Assembly: GCA_951799405.1 (NCBI GenBank)
Contig: OX637335.1
Span: forward strand, 20,154,342-20,218,341
Source of the DNA: Agapetus fuscipes
Taxonomy: Eukaryota > Arthropoda > Insecta > Trichoptera > Glossosomatidae
DNA length: 64,000 nt
Direction: 5' to 3'
Numbering within the stretch: the first letter of the stretch is position 1; the number at the start of each line of letters is the position of its first letter. Of this stretch, positions 43,227-53,720 are shown piece after piece. A model generated the notes under the pieces. That model was not told the origin of the DNA, ran no database searches, and saw only the letters and a program-made list of their open reading frames with translations. The translations under genes and the position numbers were made by a program.

Positions 43227-43430
43227 ACCGGCAAGGCTTAGATACTCAGCCTTCACAAGAAATGAGTACCAGCCCCCTCGGGAGCTGGGAAATCCCTACA
43301 TCAACTGAAGTGGTTGGCGTAATGCCGGCCCTTACCTGTAAAAATAAGTAGGTTTTACTCGCCACATGCGAAACCCTTCGGGGATAACGTGGCAAGAAGT
43401 TACACTATATGTATAGCTTATTTTCGTTGC
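43227..43430 (+). repeat. SINE-A body, headless
   Basis: From CCGGCAAGGCTTAGATACTC through CGGGAGCTGGGAAATCCC to GATAACGTGGCAAGAAGTTA. The tRNA part is missing. Confidence 0.75.
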
Positions 43431-43431
43431 G

Positions 43432-43520
43432 TTTCCAATGTTACCCCGGTTTAAGGCAAGAGTTGCAGGGCTCATGTTCATTTGCGATTGGGTGTTTATG
43501 TTGTAAGTCCGCATGCGGCA
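43432..43520 (+). repeat. T-repeat core fragment
   Basis: TTCCAATGTTACCCCGGTTT, then CAAGAGTTGCAGGGCTCATG and GTCCGCATGCGGCA. Confidence 0.65.
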
Positions 43521-43917
43521 ACATTTTTTTTAAATTACTAATTGACCTCTCGGCCATAACACTGATAATATGTAGGTTTTCATTTGTTTTGCTTCCATAA
43601 AATACTTTTTAAATTTTTGAGCAATTCAGTTGACTATCAAATGAGACGCTTTACAAGATGGTGACTTCATATTCGGTTAACACCGTGTCGGTCCGTACTG
43701 GAAACGCTTTTAGGCAATCCGACTTCACCTCTCGATACTGGTGTTGGCGCGCTCTACTCAATACAATGCTGTTAAGTCGTTAATCTTGTCGCGCTCATGA
43801 TCTGTCAATTAAACTCTTCCGCGGTCCATTGTGATGCAATAAATATTTTCATTTTGTCAGTGAATGAACCGGCAGAGAGAAATTTGGGTCATACGAAAAC
43901 GGTGCAGCGCTAGATTA

Positions 43918-44672
43918 TGGCGGTGACAGTTTAGAACGGCACAGTGACATAACGACACATTATTATTTATTTCAAAAATAATAATCTATTATCTAAGCTG
44001 CAAAGATATGTTAACATTTAAGGCTCATATTAAATGCATGCCCACAGACAGGCACATGTAGGTTCGCGCCTACACATTTTGCATGCGTGCATACAAATAA
44101 ACAAACCCTCACATGAACATAAACCTAACAACTCCTGCCGCTTTTCCCTGAAACTGGGGTGGCACTGGCAAAAGTGAACCGATTTTTACAGCACATTTAA
44201 TTATTGAAAAAAACACATACAAGACAACATGACAGTTCTAGACCATATTGTTGTAATTTTGACAAAAGGATGTTACAAAAGTAATATAAATCATTATTTT
44301 ATAGAAAAAAAAAGTCAAAACATTATATTGGTATTACTCCATCATAAGTCTTTCTAGCAGAACCTTCCATTCAACCATTAGTCCCTTTATTCTAGTATTA
44401 AATATATCCATATGTGGTGAGGACGACATCAATTCGTTTATGAGCGTGCACATGACATAACAACAAATGACAGAACATCACAATGACAGTACATCACATG
44501 AAAAAACATCACAAACAGAACACACCTAAACGGCACATGAAACGGTTTTGTCTTGTGATGTTTTGTCATTGTGTTGTATTTTCCTGTTATGTTTTCCCAT
44601 GGCTTTGTTTTGTTATGTGATGCTCTGTCATGTGTCGTTTTGTAACTGTGTCGTTCTAACGTGGAACCGATT
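43918..44672. mobile_element. Foldback F3 split by a T-repeat
   Basis: The left arm starts GGTGACAGTTTAGAACGGCA and continues ACAGTGACATAACGACACA. It resumes at 44445-44530 with CATGACATAACAACAAATGA and ACATCACAATGACAG. The right arm (44540-44672) is the inverse: TTGTGATGTTTTGTCATTGT ... TGTCATGTGTCGTTTTGTAA and CTGTGTCGTTCTAACGTGG. Confidence 0.6.
43980..44205 (-). repeat. T-repeat, second subfamily, inside F3
   Basis: It has GCATGCCCACAGACAGGCAC and CAACTCCTGCCGCTTTTCCC; the 5' tip is missing. Confidence 0.8.
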
Positions 44673-44679
44673 ATGGCTT

Positions 44680-46020
44680 GTCACTCGGTATTTTTTTCGT
44701 ATTATTTTTCTCTCTGTGTGGGTGGATTGTTTTTTACGGTTATTTTGAGTTCGTGACTGAATCGTCTTATTGTTTCAAGATACCAACATTCAGATTTCAG
44801 TTCTAATTAGCTTCATACTTGTTTGATTTATTCTGTAGGTCGGGCATCTGAGTTTGTGTTTTATTTCCAGCGTCTATTTCCGTCTTTGTTTTCTCTAAGC
44901 GCGTGTATATTAGTTTCGAGTGGAAAAAAATAATGAGGAGGTAATTGAATTTGAAAAGAAAATATCTTAATTAGTTCGGTAAAACTTGCTTCTGTATGTT
45001 TCCCTTTTCCCTAATTTTGTTCCCCTATTGCTGAAATTCTAAAAAAAAGGAGCGTGTAATATTGGTCTTTATTTCGTGCTGGTTCGACCGGCTTCTCAAA
45101 AGGGGGCAAAAATAGCAGTGGAGACAAAACAAATCACACGAAACAAATATCTTAAAAAGGCAGTACTAAATCGGTTTATGCCTTTACTGAAGACTGATGT
45201 AAATACACTGAATTCGTTTTAATAACTAGTAAATAAAATATTAATTTTCACAGTGTTAATGCACCAACCATCCAAAATATTATACTAAATACTCTGAAAT
45301 GCTCTGTTTCTATTAATGATATAATTTATCTAAGGAAATAAATACAGACGTCTTCATGTTATCTGGAAATTTTTCAGGGACTATCTGAGGTAGCAACCAA
45401 CAAAAGGAGAAAGAAAAATCAAGATAAAAAACGAAAAAGAGGTTTTTTCGAGTAGAAATTCCTAGTAGTGCTGTAGAGATGTTTACTAGCTGGATGGAAT
45501 GATGATCTTTAAAGATCTCAGTATGGAAATTTGTAATGTGAATTTAAAGGTCTGATGAAAGAGTTATTCGGAAGAAATCTCAAGTTTCCAAACTCCCGTA
45601 TCTCAGCATTATATTGTTTTTGCAGCGACTGATCACGAAGTAAATCGTACATAATTTTATGGATTCTTGCACACACTAGAAATAGCTCGTGGATCATGCT
45701 TTTCTGCAATAAAACTCCAGTACGTTTTGCGTTCGCATCTACTATGATGTCTTACAAAATATCCATTACATTGGAAAGTGGCTTGAAAACTGTGAGTCGC
45801 GACATAATATAGCCCGCAAAAAAAGATCCGCACATTGAAACAAAGTTTATACTTTTTTTCACTAATTACAATTTCAGCTTTTGGTAAGGTATTCGAACAC
45901 TAAATGTGGAGCAATTTTTTTGCCAGACCGTAAAACATAAAGATCGATAAGCTGGCGAGTAGCTTAAAAAGACAGGAAGGAGTCAAAATCAAAGAACTAC
46001 CGCAAAAAATTAAGAAAGTA
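44680..46020. other. No recognised feature
   Basis: Apparently low-copy sequence; no coding frame stands out. Confidence 0.35.
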
Positions 46021-46024
46021 CAAA

Positions 46025-46250
46025 TCTGTTGTCGAACTTGACCTTGGTCGTCGATATGGAAAGAGTAGTTTCTCTAAAGATAAATAGAATTTTAGCGACG
46101 GTGCATTGATAAAGTCGGATGATTTTTTCAACCCAGGCGAAATGCCTATTTGAAAACTAAATTGTATTTTTTATATCTCTGTCAGAAATCGAACCTACTA
46201 TCTTCCGATTGATTTAACAAAAGCATTAACCACTCCACTAGGCAAAGTTC
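46025..46250 (-). mobile_element. SINE-B
   Basis: The complement starts TTTGCCTAGTGGAGTGGTTA with a B-box AGGTTCGATTTCTGAC, then TTTCGCCTGGGTTGAAAAAA and CGACGACCAAGGTCAAGTTC. This is the same order of parts as at 18113. Confidence 0.68.
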
Positions 46251-46254
46251 TATA

Positions 46255-47805
46255 CGTAAGTTCTTCAAAATGGCTCTGTAAAATGAATGGCGTTTTCGTT
46301 TGGCAAATAAATCACAGAGAAAAATTATTCTCAACAATTCGCCGTGGATCTATAAACTTTGATAAACACTGCGTTAGAAGATGTTCAAGATTGAACTTCA
46401 CGATTCCTGCATTGTGTGTTGTATACAGTATAGGTTTCGTGTTGTAGACCTGACCTCTTCGTTGACTCGTTTTTTTCGTCATAGGAGAAAGTTGATATTA
46501 TTGCGCGCCTAATAAAGTAGGGTCAAACGCCCCACGATTAGACGCTATCGGAATATTTTAGCATTATTTCGTTGCTATATATGGTGTGGCTCTTCATCCA
46601 TTATAAAACAAAACTATTTAACTAAACAACCTTTTAACCTTTGCCGTTTGTTAGTCTATTCGAAAGCGTATTTCATCTCGACTAAATAAAACTTGTTTTA
46701 TTGGCGAATACAGCTGGATTTGTATTTATTTTTGCTAGACTGCCAAAAAACCGGTATTGTGTGTTAAGTTTTACCATAAATCTAAGATGTGTATCTTTTT
46801 GTTATGTTTTTTATAGTGTATCATTTAGCATAAAATAATCTCGCTGTTAAAATAAAACTGTGATACTAAATCTATAAAAATATATAAAGAAAGGGTATCA
46901 AATTTATTGAAAAAAACTGCTAAGTGACGTTTTACGTTTTATGTTAATGTATTCTGATTGATCAAAAGAAACTTTCTTATGAATAAAATACGAAAAAACC
47001 TTTCTAGCTACAAATCTACACAACTTAAACCGAACGTAGATTACAGTTGAGGGAGGGAGCTTTTGGGATGTTAGTGTCCCACTGATAAAATCGATGGACA
47101 TTATTTTTTTGTGTAACAAAATAAACCACAATTCAGGTTGAACTCTTGAAAATAACGCTTTAGTTCAAATTTTCTCCACGTTCAGTTTAAGCCGTGTAGG
47201 CCTCTAAGGGAAACAGTCTAAGATATCTCGTTTTTGGGTCGAGCTAGCAAAATGTGATTTGGGTATCGTCTGTGTGTGCCAAATGTCAAAATGGGTTAAA
47301 TTCTCGGATCCTCTTTCGCAGATAAGGAAACAAAAAAAAGGAGTGATCGGATCGCTCCCTGTCGGGGAGGGTTCTTGCGTCCTTGCAGATGGGGTAGCGG
47401 ATAAATTGTCGGATCGATAAGCCGCTAGCTCAGTGGAGGGATGATTGAATGGTTCAATGTACCGAAATGATCCCGTGGGACGGAGGTTAATGACGCGGCC
47501 ATCCACCCTACACGCCTACTACTCGCAGCGCCCTTAGCATTGTAAAATTGCGAACAATGTTATACCGTCGGAGTGAATTTTTAAAACAAATGGTAAAGAT
47601 TTGTTTTCATAAATGGTGATATGCATGGCAGGCAATGCCTGATTCGTATTTTGTTTTAATCTCGGCATACTATTAAAAAAGCTTCTGTCTAAGATAATTC
47701 TCACTGAAGTGGAAAATATCAACCGAGGAGATCACATTGAGCATAGCCATTGCCCTCCTTACACTCATAACCTTTGTCAGGTTAGGTATGCATATTGAAC
47801 ATAAA
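46255..47805. other. Mostly unrecognised
   Basis: 47204-47506 (minus) is a 100-codon open frame in a relatively CpG-rich patch with protein-like composition (MDGRVINLRPTGSFRY start). I recognise no family. TAGCTCAGTGG near 47424 is a lone A-box-like word. Confidence 0.3.
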
Positions 47806-47807
47806 CA

Positions 47808-48047
47808 GGGCTATTCTTAGACATTTTAGTCGTCGGTTGAGCCCACGCTTTGACAAACTAATGATGCATTTGCATGAAGACCTGTAAATCCAAGATGGCC
47901 GCAAGTGAACAGCTGATTTGTTTTAATACAAATATTACAAAATTCGGTAGGTAAGAATGACCGTGGTGATGAAACTTCCAGACCGGCCACCATTTGTTTG
48001 TCAAAGCGTGAGCTCAACCGACGACTAAAATGTCTAAGAATAGCCCC
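47808..48047. mobile_element. MITE 'S', complete copy
   Basis: Inverted ends GGGCTATTCTTAGACATTTT / AAAATGTCTAAGAATAGCCC. Slightly longer than the 16849 copy, with GGTAGGTAAGAATGACCGTG retained, which is also present in the split copy near 8250-8270. Confidence 0.8.
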
Positions 48048-48049
48048 GA

Positions 48050-48540
48050 TAGAGTACAAAGACTTTTGTTTTAAATAATAATAGACTTAAAAGCCTTACA
48101 TTTATTTCACATACATAAAACGATATTGCCTTAGTATTTCTCGTTACCCATGGCGGTAACCGGTAACCAGATCGCGTGTTGTCCCGCCAGTGGCGTACTC
48201 GGGAGGGGCAGTGCCTCGTTCATGGTTTATTTAAAACACAATTAATATTCATCACACGCTCGGCAGTCCAATGCTCGCGGACTTTTGCATTCGGCTCGGG
48301 TCGTAGTTGCTTTTTTTTACCGCTCGGTGTAGGTGTTCCGAGGCAGGACCGAACCAAACTGACAGCTGTCAAAAATTTTAAACAATCAAAGTTTAGAAAA
48401 ATATTGATGATGTGTGTGAAAGTTCAAAACGTATTCTAGCACTATAAACAGCTGTCGCTCAAAATATTATTATTTATAACTGTATCTCATCTGCTTGTTA
48501 GACATAGATTAGACACAGTACCTTTCTTAGCAACATCTTT
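48050..48540. other. No recognised feature
   Basis: A CpG-rich patch at 48150-48350 resembles the end of some unidentified unit; nothing firm. Confidence 0.3.
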
Positions 48541-48544
48541 GAAG

Positions 48545-48805
48545 GATCTAATCTAATCTAAGTTGCAAAAATATGTTACATTGGAGATTCACATTACATG
48601 CATTCTCACAACCAGACATGTACAAGTTCGCGCTTGCACATGCCTCATGTGAACCTACAACATAAAAACCAAATCTCAAATGGACACACACACTGCAACT
48701 CTTGCCGTCCTTCCCTGAAACAGGGGTGACATTGGAAAAGTGAACCATTTTTACAGCATGGGTGGTTAGCCGCGTACCAACCTATAAGTCAAGGAACACA
48801 TACAC
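48545..48805 (-). repeat. T-repeat
   Basis: Full unit with tail TCTAATCTAATC and 5' tip CTTGACTTATAGG; AAGGA occurs just outside the tail. Confidence 0.87.
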
Positions 48806-48809
48806 GACA

Positions 48810-50920
48810 AAAGATTAATGAAAATTATTTGTTTCTACGAGTATGATAAAATGCCTACAGTTGGATATTTTGACTAACAAAGTATTTTTCTAAAATCAAA
48901 TATTGTACAATAAAATAAGTATTACTATTGTATTGTAGTCATTGATGTTTTTTTAACTCCAAAAAAATAGCCCTAGTTTTTTTGTTCAATGATTAAGTAT
49001 ATTGTAAAATCAAAAGACTGTGAAGTTTATTTAGTTTCAAATAAATATCTAATCAAAGACTGTATTTATTGCGCTATTTTTTTTGCATTCTGTTGTTTTT
49101 TAATTCTAATTTGTAACCCAGTTCTGCCCTTAGATATTGGAGCTTTGTGCATACTAAAAAGACACTTTTCCGCTTGCCTTTCGGCTTTCATACATGAAAG
49201 TATTGCATTAAAAAAACAGTATGAAATTGTGTACACGTATCGAGTTCAATGCAGTATGTTAGGTACTTCACCATACATATCCTACATACATTGTCCATTC
49301 AAAAAGAACTACTACGAAACTTTTTTTTTATGAATTGTGGAATGCTTATGTTGTAATGTAAAATCAAGTAAAAATGTCTATAAAATAAGTATCAGAGCGT
49401 ATTTGTGTTGTGAGGTAATCCGGACACCTTTTCTGTACTAGATCGTATGATATCATTTCCCGTAGTGGATTTACTCACTCGTATTCCCCTTACCCATTAT
49501 AATCGCTCTCATAAACAAGACTATTAATCCTTTGGCCAAGCATAACCTCGTAAGCTGCTGGAAAACGTTCACCGCTGTATTAAAACTAATCCAAAGAGAA
49601 ACACGCCGTAAAAAACGTTATTTTATTTCCTTTCTTAACATCAGCATCTAAGCAAATATATAAAATTTTATGTTTTTAAATTGTAATTAAATATATTTGT
49701 AAGCAATAGTTTAGAAAATATTATTTTAATTCGTTACCGTTTTTGAATGGCAACGTTTTGAAGTTCATGCGAAATCAAGATGGCGGAAATTAATGTTGGC
49801 ATTGTCCGCGTTCTCTGCTACAAGCGCTCACGTTTGCTGCGGCTCTAATGTCGTGGGTCGGATTTAATTGCTTGCAAATTCGTTTTCTCCGCCTAACGAC
49901 TTTATTGATATAAATGTAGGCACAAGATAAGCCTGGCACTACCTTACGTTAATTTATACAGATTGTCCTTAGCTTACCAAATATATTACAGCAAATTATT
50001 CCGCACAAAGCGAAAAGCCAACAATTTAAAGTAGTATATCTCACAATCAGCTCTTAATAATTCGCCGACAGTTCGATTATGATCTCATTTTTATGTCTTG
50101 TTTTTTACACCCACCTTGTTTTTAATCGTTTTTTACTGATATGGTTGAAACAACTCACGATAAACTAATGTACATGTACTGAGAAAATGTTTTTTTCTCG
50201 TTTATTTTCACTTCTTTTGTTTTGCGGAAGTATGCACATAAATGACATTGCTAAATTAGCAATTACGTAATCCGTTTAATGTTTCTTGCGAGGATAATTG
50301 CAGAAACGTGTTAGACTTTTCTTGGTTGTGACCTTGGCCATCGATCACGACACAGATATAAATTAAGTTTTTACAGCTCTCCTGACACAGGACACACAAA
50401 TTTGTGTAAAGATTAATTGAAACGATAAGTTTTATTGTTTTCATTTGAATTTACAAGGAAGTCGGTTGTACGAGACGAATGCGAATCTATTTATGATGTT
50501 TACTCTATTGCACCTTCGATATTTTACAAAACTTGGACAAAACGGCTTTGTAAACGAAATGAGTCTTAATTTGTAGATTTCAAGGTTTATTTATTAAATT
50601 ATATTAACTTTTATTCCTACTTTTCTTTACCCTTTTTAATAAAATATTTTTTTGTAACGTCCTGCTGTTTCTTCTTTTTGGAATAAAAAGACGTTTTCTA
50701 CCAGGTGGGCAAAAGAAAGAAATAATTGTACATTGATTATGCATGACAAAAAAGTGAAACCACAAGCTAAATTCTCATCCGAATTTTTCAAACAAAAGCT
50801 CATGAAAATTAAGTGTTTTTTTGTGCCGAGAGCTCCAGTCTAAGGTGTAATGTATTCAGGCAAACGCATTTCCAAAACCCGAGTTCACCCTATCGCATCG
50901 GCCGCACATTTCTTACTCCA
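48810..50920. other. No recognised feature
   Basis: AT-rich. The 114-codon frame at 48989-49333 is hydrophobic (Phe, Leu and Ile rich) and looks like translated AT-rich DNA. Confidence 0.35.
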
Positions 50921-50924
50921 AAGT

Positions 50925-51060
50925 ATAAAACTTTACGTTGAAACTCAAACCAAGCGGTTAAAGAAAAAGTGTATGGGAACTTAAGGGCGCTGTTTCAGCT
51001 TAAATATATATTTTGGGAAACGCTGTGGTTGAGTTTTAGATTGATATTTAATACTTGGTG
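50925..51060. repeat. PM palindromic repeat
   Basis: AGTATAAAACTTTACGTTGA and AACTCAAACCAAGCGG fold onto AACGCTGTGGTTGAGTTTTA and TTTAATACTT. Confidence 0.55.
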
Positions 51061-51064
51061 TTTT

Positions 51065-51730
51065 GCTACCAGAATGCTAAGAAGTAAGAAGCACCTCGGC
51101 GCCCGCTGTCAAACTGCGGATCCTGCAAATTTTATCAACTGCTTAAGTAATACAGGGCTCACAGACGTTGCCAATGGAATTTGTAGCTTTCGGCAAACCG
51201 CGAGCAAAATATTCAATGGTATGGCCACAACGAAAGATGGTTATGTAAAAATTAAAGAGAAAAAACTCGGAGAATGGCTTTGAAGCAGACATCAACAGAA
51301 AAAGTATGGATAGACTTGATAATCTTTACAAGATAGACTCGGTGTATTTAAAATATCCCTCATCTATGTGACGTCACCTATATTAAATGCAGAAATTTGA
51401 TTAAAGATAATTTTTTTTTTTTGGCAGCGTCTGAGCTGGGACAATAAATTTGTATTTATTTTACAGAAGTAATTTTGCATACTCCTTAAATGATTAATTC
51501 ACAGGCTTCAGTACTTAGGTGTAATTGATTTGCATTAAAAAAACAACAACAAAACTTTCTAGTCTCCAAATGAGCTGTCATTGTCACATTTATCGAAGAA
51601 AGATCCAGAATGGCGCTCGTGAGGTTCGAAACTGTCTTCATCATTTTTGACATCATTTTTCCCTCCATTTCAAATGTACCGAGTCCATTGTTTCTACTTA
51701 GTTTCACTGCGTATATCTTTTATCTTGCTT
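51065..51730. other. No recognised feature
   Basis: No family or frame assigned. Confidence 0.3.
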
Positions 51731-51735
51731 CGTAG

Positions 51736-52062
51736 CCCAACATCTATTGTAACAATATCGTACAAGTTCTGGGAGAAAGGCAGGAACTACAAAGGGTAGA
51801 GGTTGCAGATGTTGACTCAGATACATTTGGGCCCGAGGGCAACCCTACCACGGCGTTCGTATCGCGTCCATCGATTACTTATTCGAGGCACGGCCGACGA
51901 GACAACAAAGACAAATCGATGTTTACTAATTTGGTCATTCGAGCACGGTCGGACCAAGACAACGTCCGCGAACCAAACGTAAGACGCTGCGATCTGTATG
52001 CAGATTGGCATACATACAAGATCATGGTAGGCACGATACAAGGCTTGAATACGGATCGATAG
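51736..52062 (+). other. Exon-like open frame with splice signals
   Basis: After a pyrimidine-rich TTTTATCTTGCTTCGTAG (acceptor AG at 51734-51735), a frame stays open for 108 codons to TAG at 52060. Inside it, AAC followed by GTAAGA (51979) is a strong donor. An exon of 51736-51978 would be 243 bp, phase 0 at both ends, coding for 81 residues including TFGPEGNPTTAFVSRPSITY and LVIRARSDQDNVREPN. The patch is richer in CpG than its surroundings. I recognise no domain; an unknown repeat fragment is the main alternative. Confidence 0.3.
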
Positions 52063-52199
52063 CGCTTTCAAATGTCATTCAACTTCTGTGTGTGGTGCCC
52101 TTTTCCATGCATTGCCTTTAGTTGGCAGCTGACAAACATGGTAGATTGATTGCTTCTATGGCCACCCGTATCTAAGCGTTCGTGTGTCTATAATATATC

Positions 52200-52410
52200 T
52201 GTACCTAATCTAAGTTGCAAAGATGTATTAAATTCAAGATTCATATTGAATGCATTCCCATAAGCAGACACGTGTACGTTCGCGCTTACACATGCCGCAT
52301 GTGGACTATATAAAATAAAATTCGATCATAAGCCCTGCAACTCTTGCCAACCTTCCCTGAAACAGGGGTGATATTGACAAAGTGAACCATGGTTTACATT
52401 TTGCTCAATG
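52200..52410 (-). repeat. T-repeat, 5' tip missing
   Basis: TCTAAGTTGCAAAGATGTAT to GAACCATGGTTTACA; truncated before the CTTGACTTATAGG start. Confidence 0.82.
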
Positions 52411-52414
52411 TTTT

Positions 52415-52965
52415 TGCATCTCCCTAGTTCACGCTTCTGCAAATTCTAGAAGATAAGATGGAAATCCTGGAATGTAGTTATACAGAAAAATTGATATTGA
52501 CTATTTGATCATGTTCCAAAATTCAATAAAATTAACCGGTGTTATTCGCACACAGCAAATCTATGGCCCAACTGCGGCTTAAAGGGAATTTCCGTTATTA
52601 AAAAAAACGACGACCCATGTATCAGCTATGAATCAAATATTTTTTGAATAACACTGTTCGAAGCTAATTGCATTTCCAAGTAGCTATGTTTTGTAGACAC
52701 GCAGATACCATATCTTGTACAAATGTTGACATCAACCCAGTCGGAATAGAAACCATTTGCATACCAATATAGTCTTGCCAATTGTGTGGATACTCGTGCA
52801 AGCACCTCCTTTGACTTTGGTTTGTTTTGTGTCTTAATTTGTTGCTCATTAACAATCTAACTAAGTGTTGTCTTCATTTTCTATTCCAATCATGTGTTTG
52901 GTGCTAGTACAACAATCTCTTTATGAGCTCAATAATTCAATGAGCCAGAAAAAAACGGTGTTTTC
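52415..52965. other. No recognised feature
   Basis: No family or frame assigned. Confidence 0.3.
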
Positions 52966-52974
52966 TTTTGATTC

Positions 52975-53223
52975 CTTGACTTATAGGTTGGTATGCGGCT
53001 GACCACCCATGCTGTAGAAAATGGTTCACTTTGCTAATTTCACCCCTGTTTCAGGGAAGGTCGGCAGGAGTTGCAGGATGTATGTTCATTTGAGATTTGG
53101 GTTTTATATTGTAGGTCCACATGCGGCATGTTTAAGCTCGAACGTATACGTGTCTGTTTGTGAAAATGCATATAATGTGAATCTTTAATGTTACATATAT
53201 TTGCAACTTAGATTAGATTAGGC
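52975..53223 (+). mobile_element. Solo T-repeat with 7-bp TSD
   Basis: TTGATTC at 52968-52974 is repeated at 53224-53230. The 249-bp insertion starts exactly at CTTGACTTATAGG and ends TTGCAACTTAGATTAGATTA. No LINE-A coding sequence is included. Confidence 0.85.
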
Positions 53224-53229
53224 TTGATT

Positions 53230-53335
53230 CATTTTTGTAAATACACATGCGCAAACTCACACGTGTCTGCTTGTGAGCTTGCATTAAATATGGGCCTTAA
53301 ATGTCAATATATATTTGCAACTTAGATTCAAGTTT
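53230..53335 (+). repeat. T-repeat 3' fragment
   Basis: GTAAATACACATGCGCAAAC to ATATATTTGCAACTTAGATT. The preceding solo T-repeat is inserted just upstream. Confidence 0.65.
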
Positions 53336-53440
53336 ATTACAGACGACATGAAGTAAAATAGAACCCCCTTTTACACAGACTGAAACTTTAGCTCACTGTG
53401 TGTGTATTAGGTTCTTACACTAAAAAAAAAATATACCTTT

Positions 53441-53695
53441 TTTTTTAAAATAAAGCTATTTTTTGTTTAACGTAGTTTATTTTCACAATAATATTTAATA
53501 TCTCGAGTACTTTCGACCTTCAATATTCAGGCCATTATCAAGAGTGATGTATAAAAAATTTAATTAATAATTTTAAATTTTTTATACATCACTCTTGATA
53601 ATGGCCTGAATATTGAAGGTCGAAAGTACTCGAGATATTAAATATTATTGTGAAAATAAACTACGTTAAACAAAAAATAGCTTTATTTTAAAAAA
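53441..53695. repeat. Near-perfect hairpin, ~123-bp arms
   Basis: 53441-53563 is the reverse complement of 53573-53695 around a 9-base centre. I found no mismatch over the arms checked (for example CTCGAGTACTTTCGACCTTC against GAAGGTCGAAAGTACTCGAG). Confidence 0.9.
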
Positions 53696-53720
53696 ATGAA
53701 TTTTCACTGGACAATTCTCA

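Noticed and set aside
47420..47465. tRNA-like TAGCTCAGTGG ... GGTTCAATGTACC
   Set aside because: The A-to-B spacing is too short for a tRNA or SINE head and no body follows.
48989..49333. 114-codon open frame
   Set aside because: Phe/Ile/Lys-rich translation of AT-rich sequence; no family resemblance.
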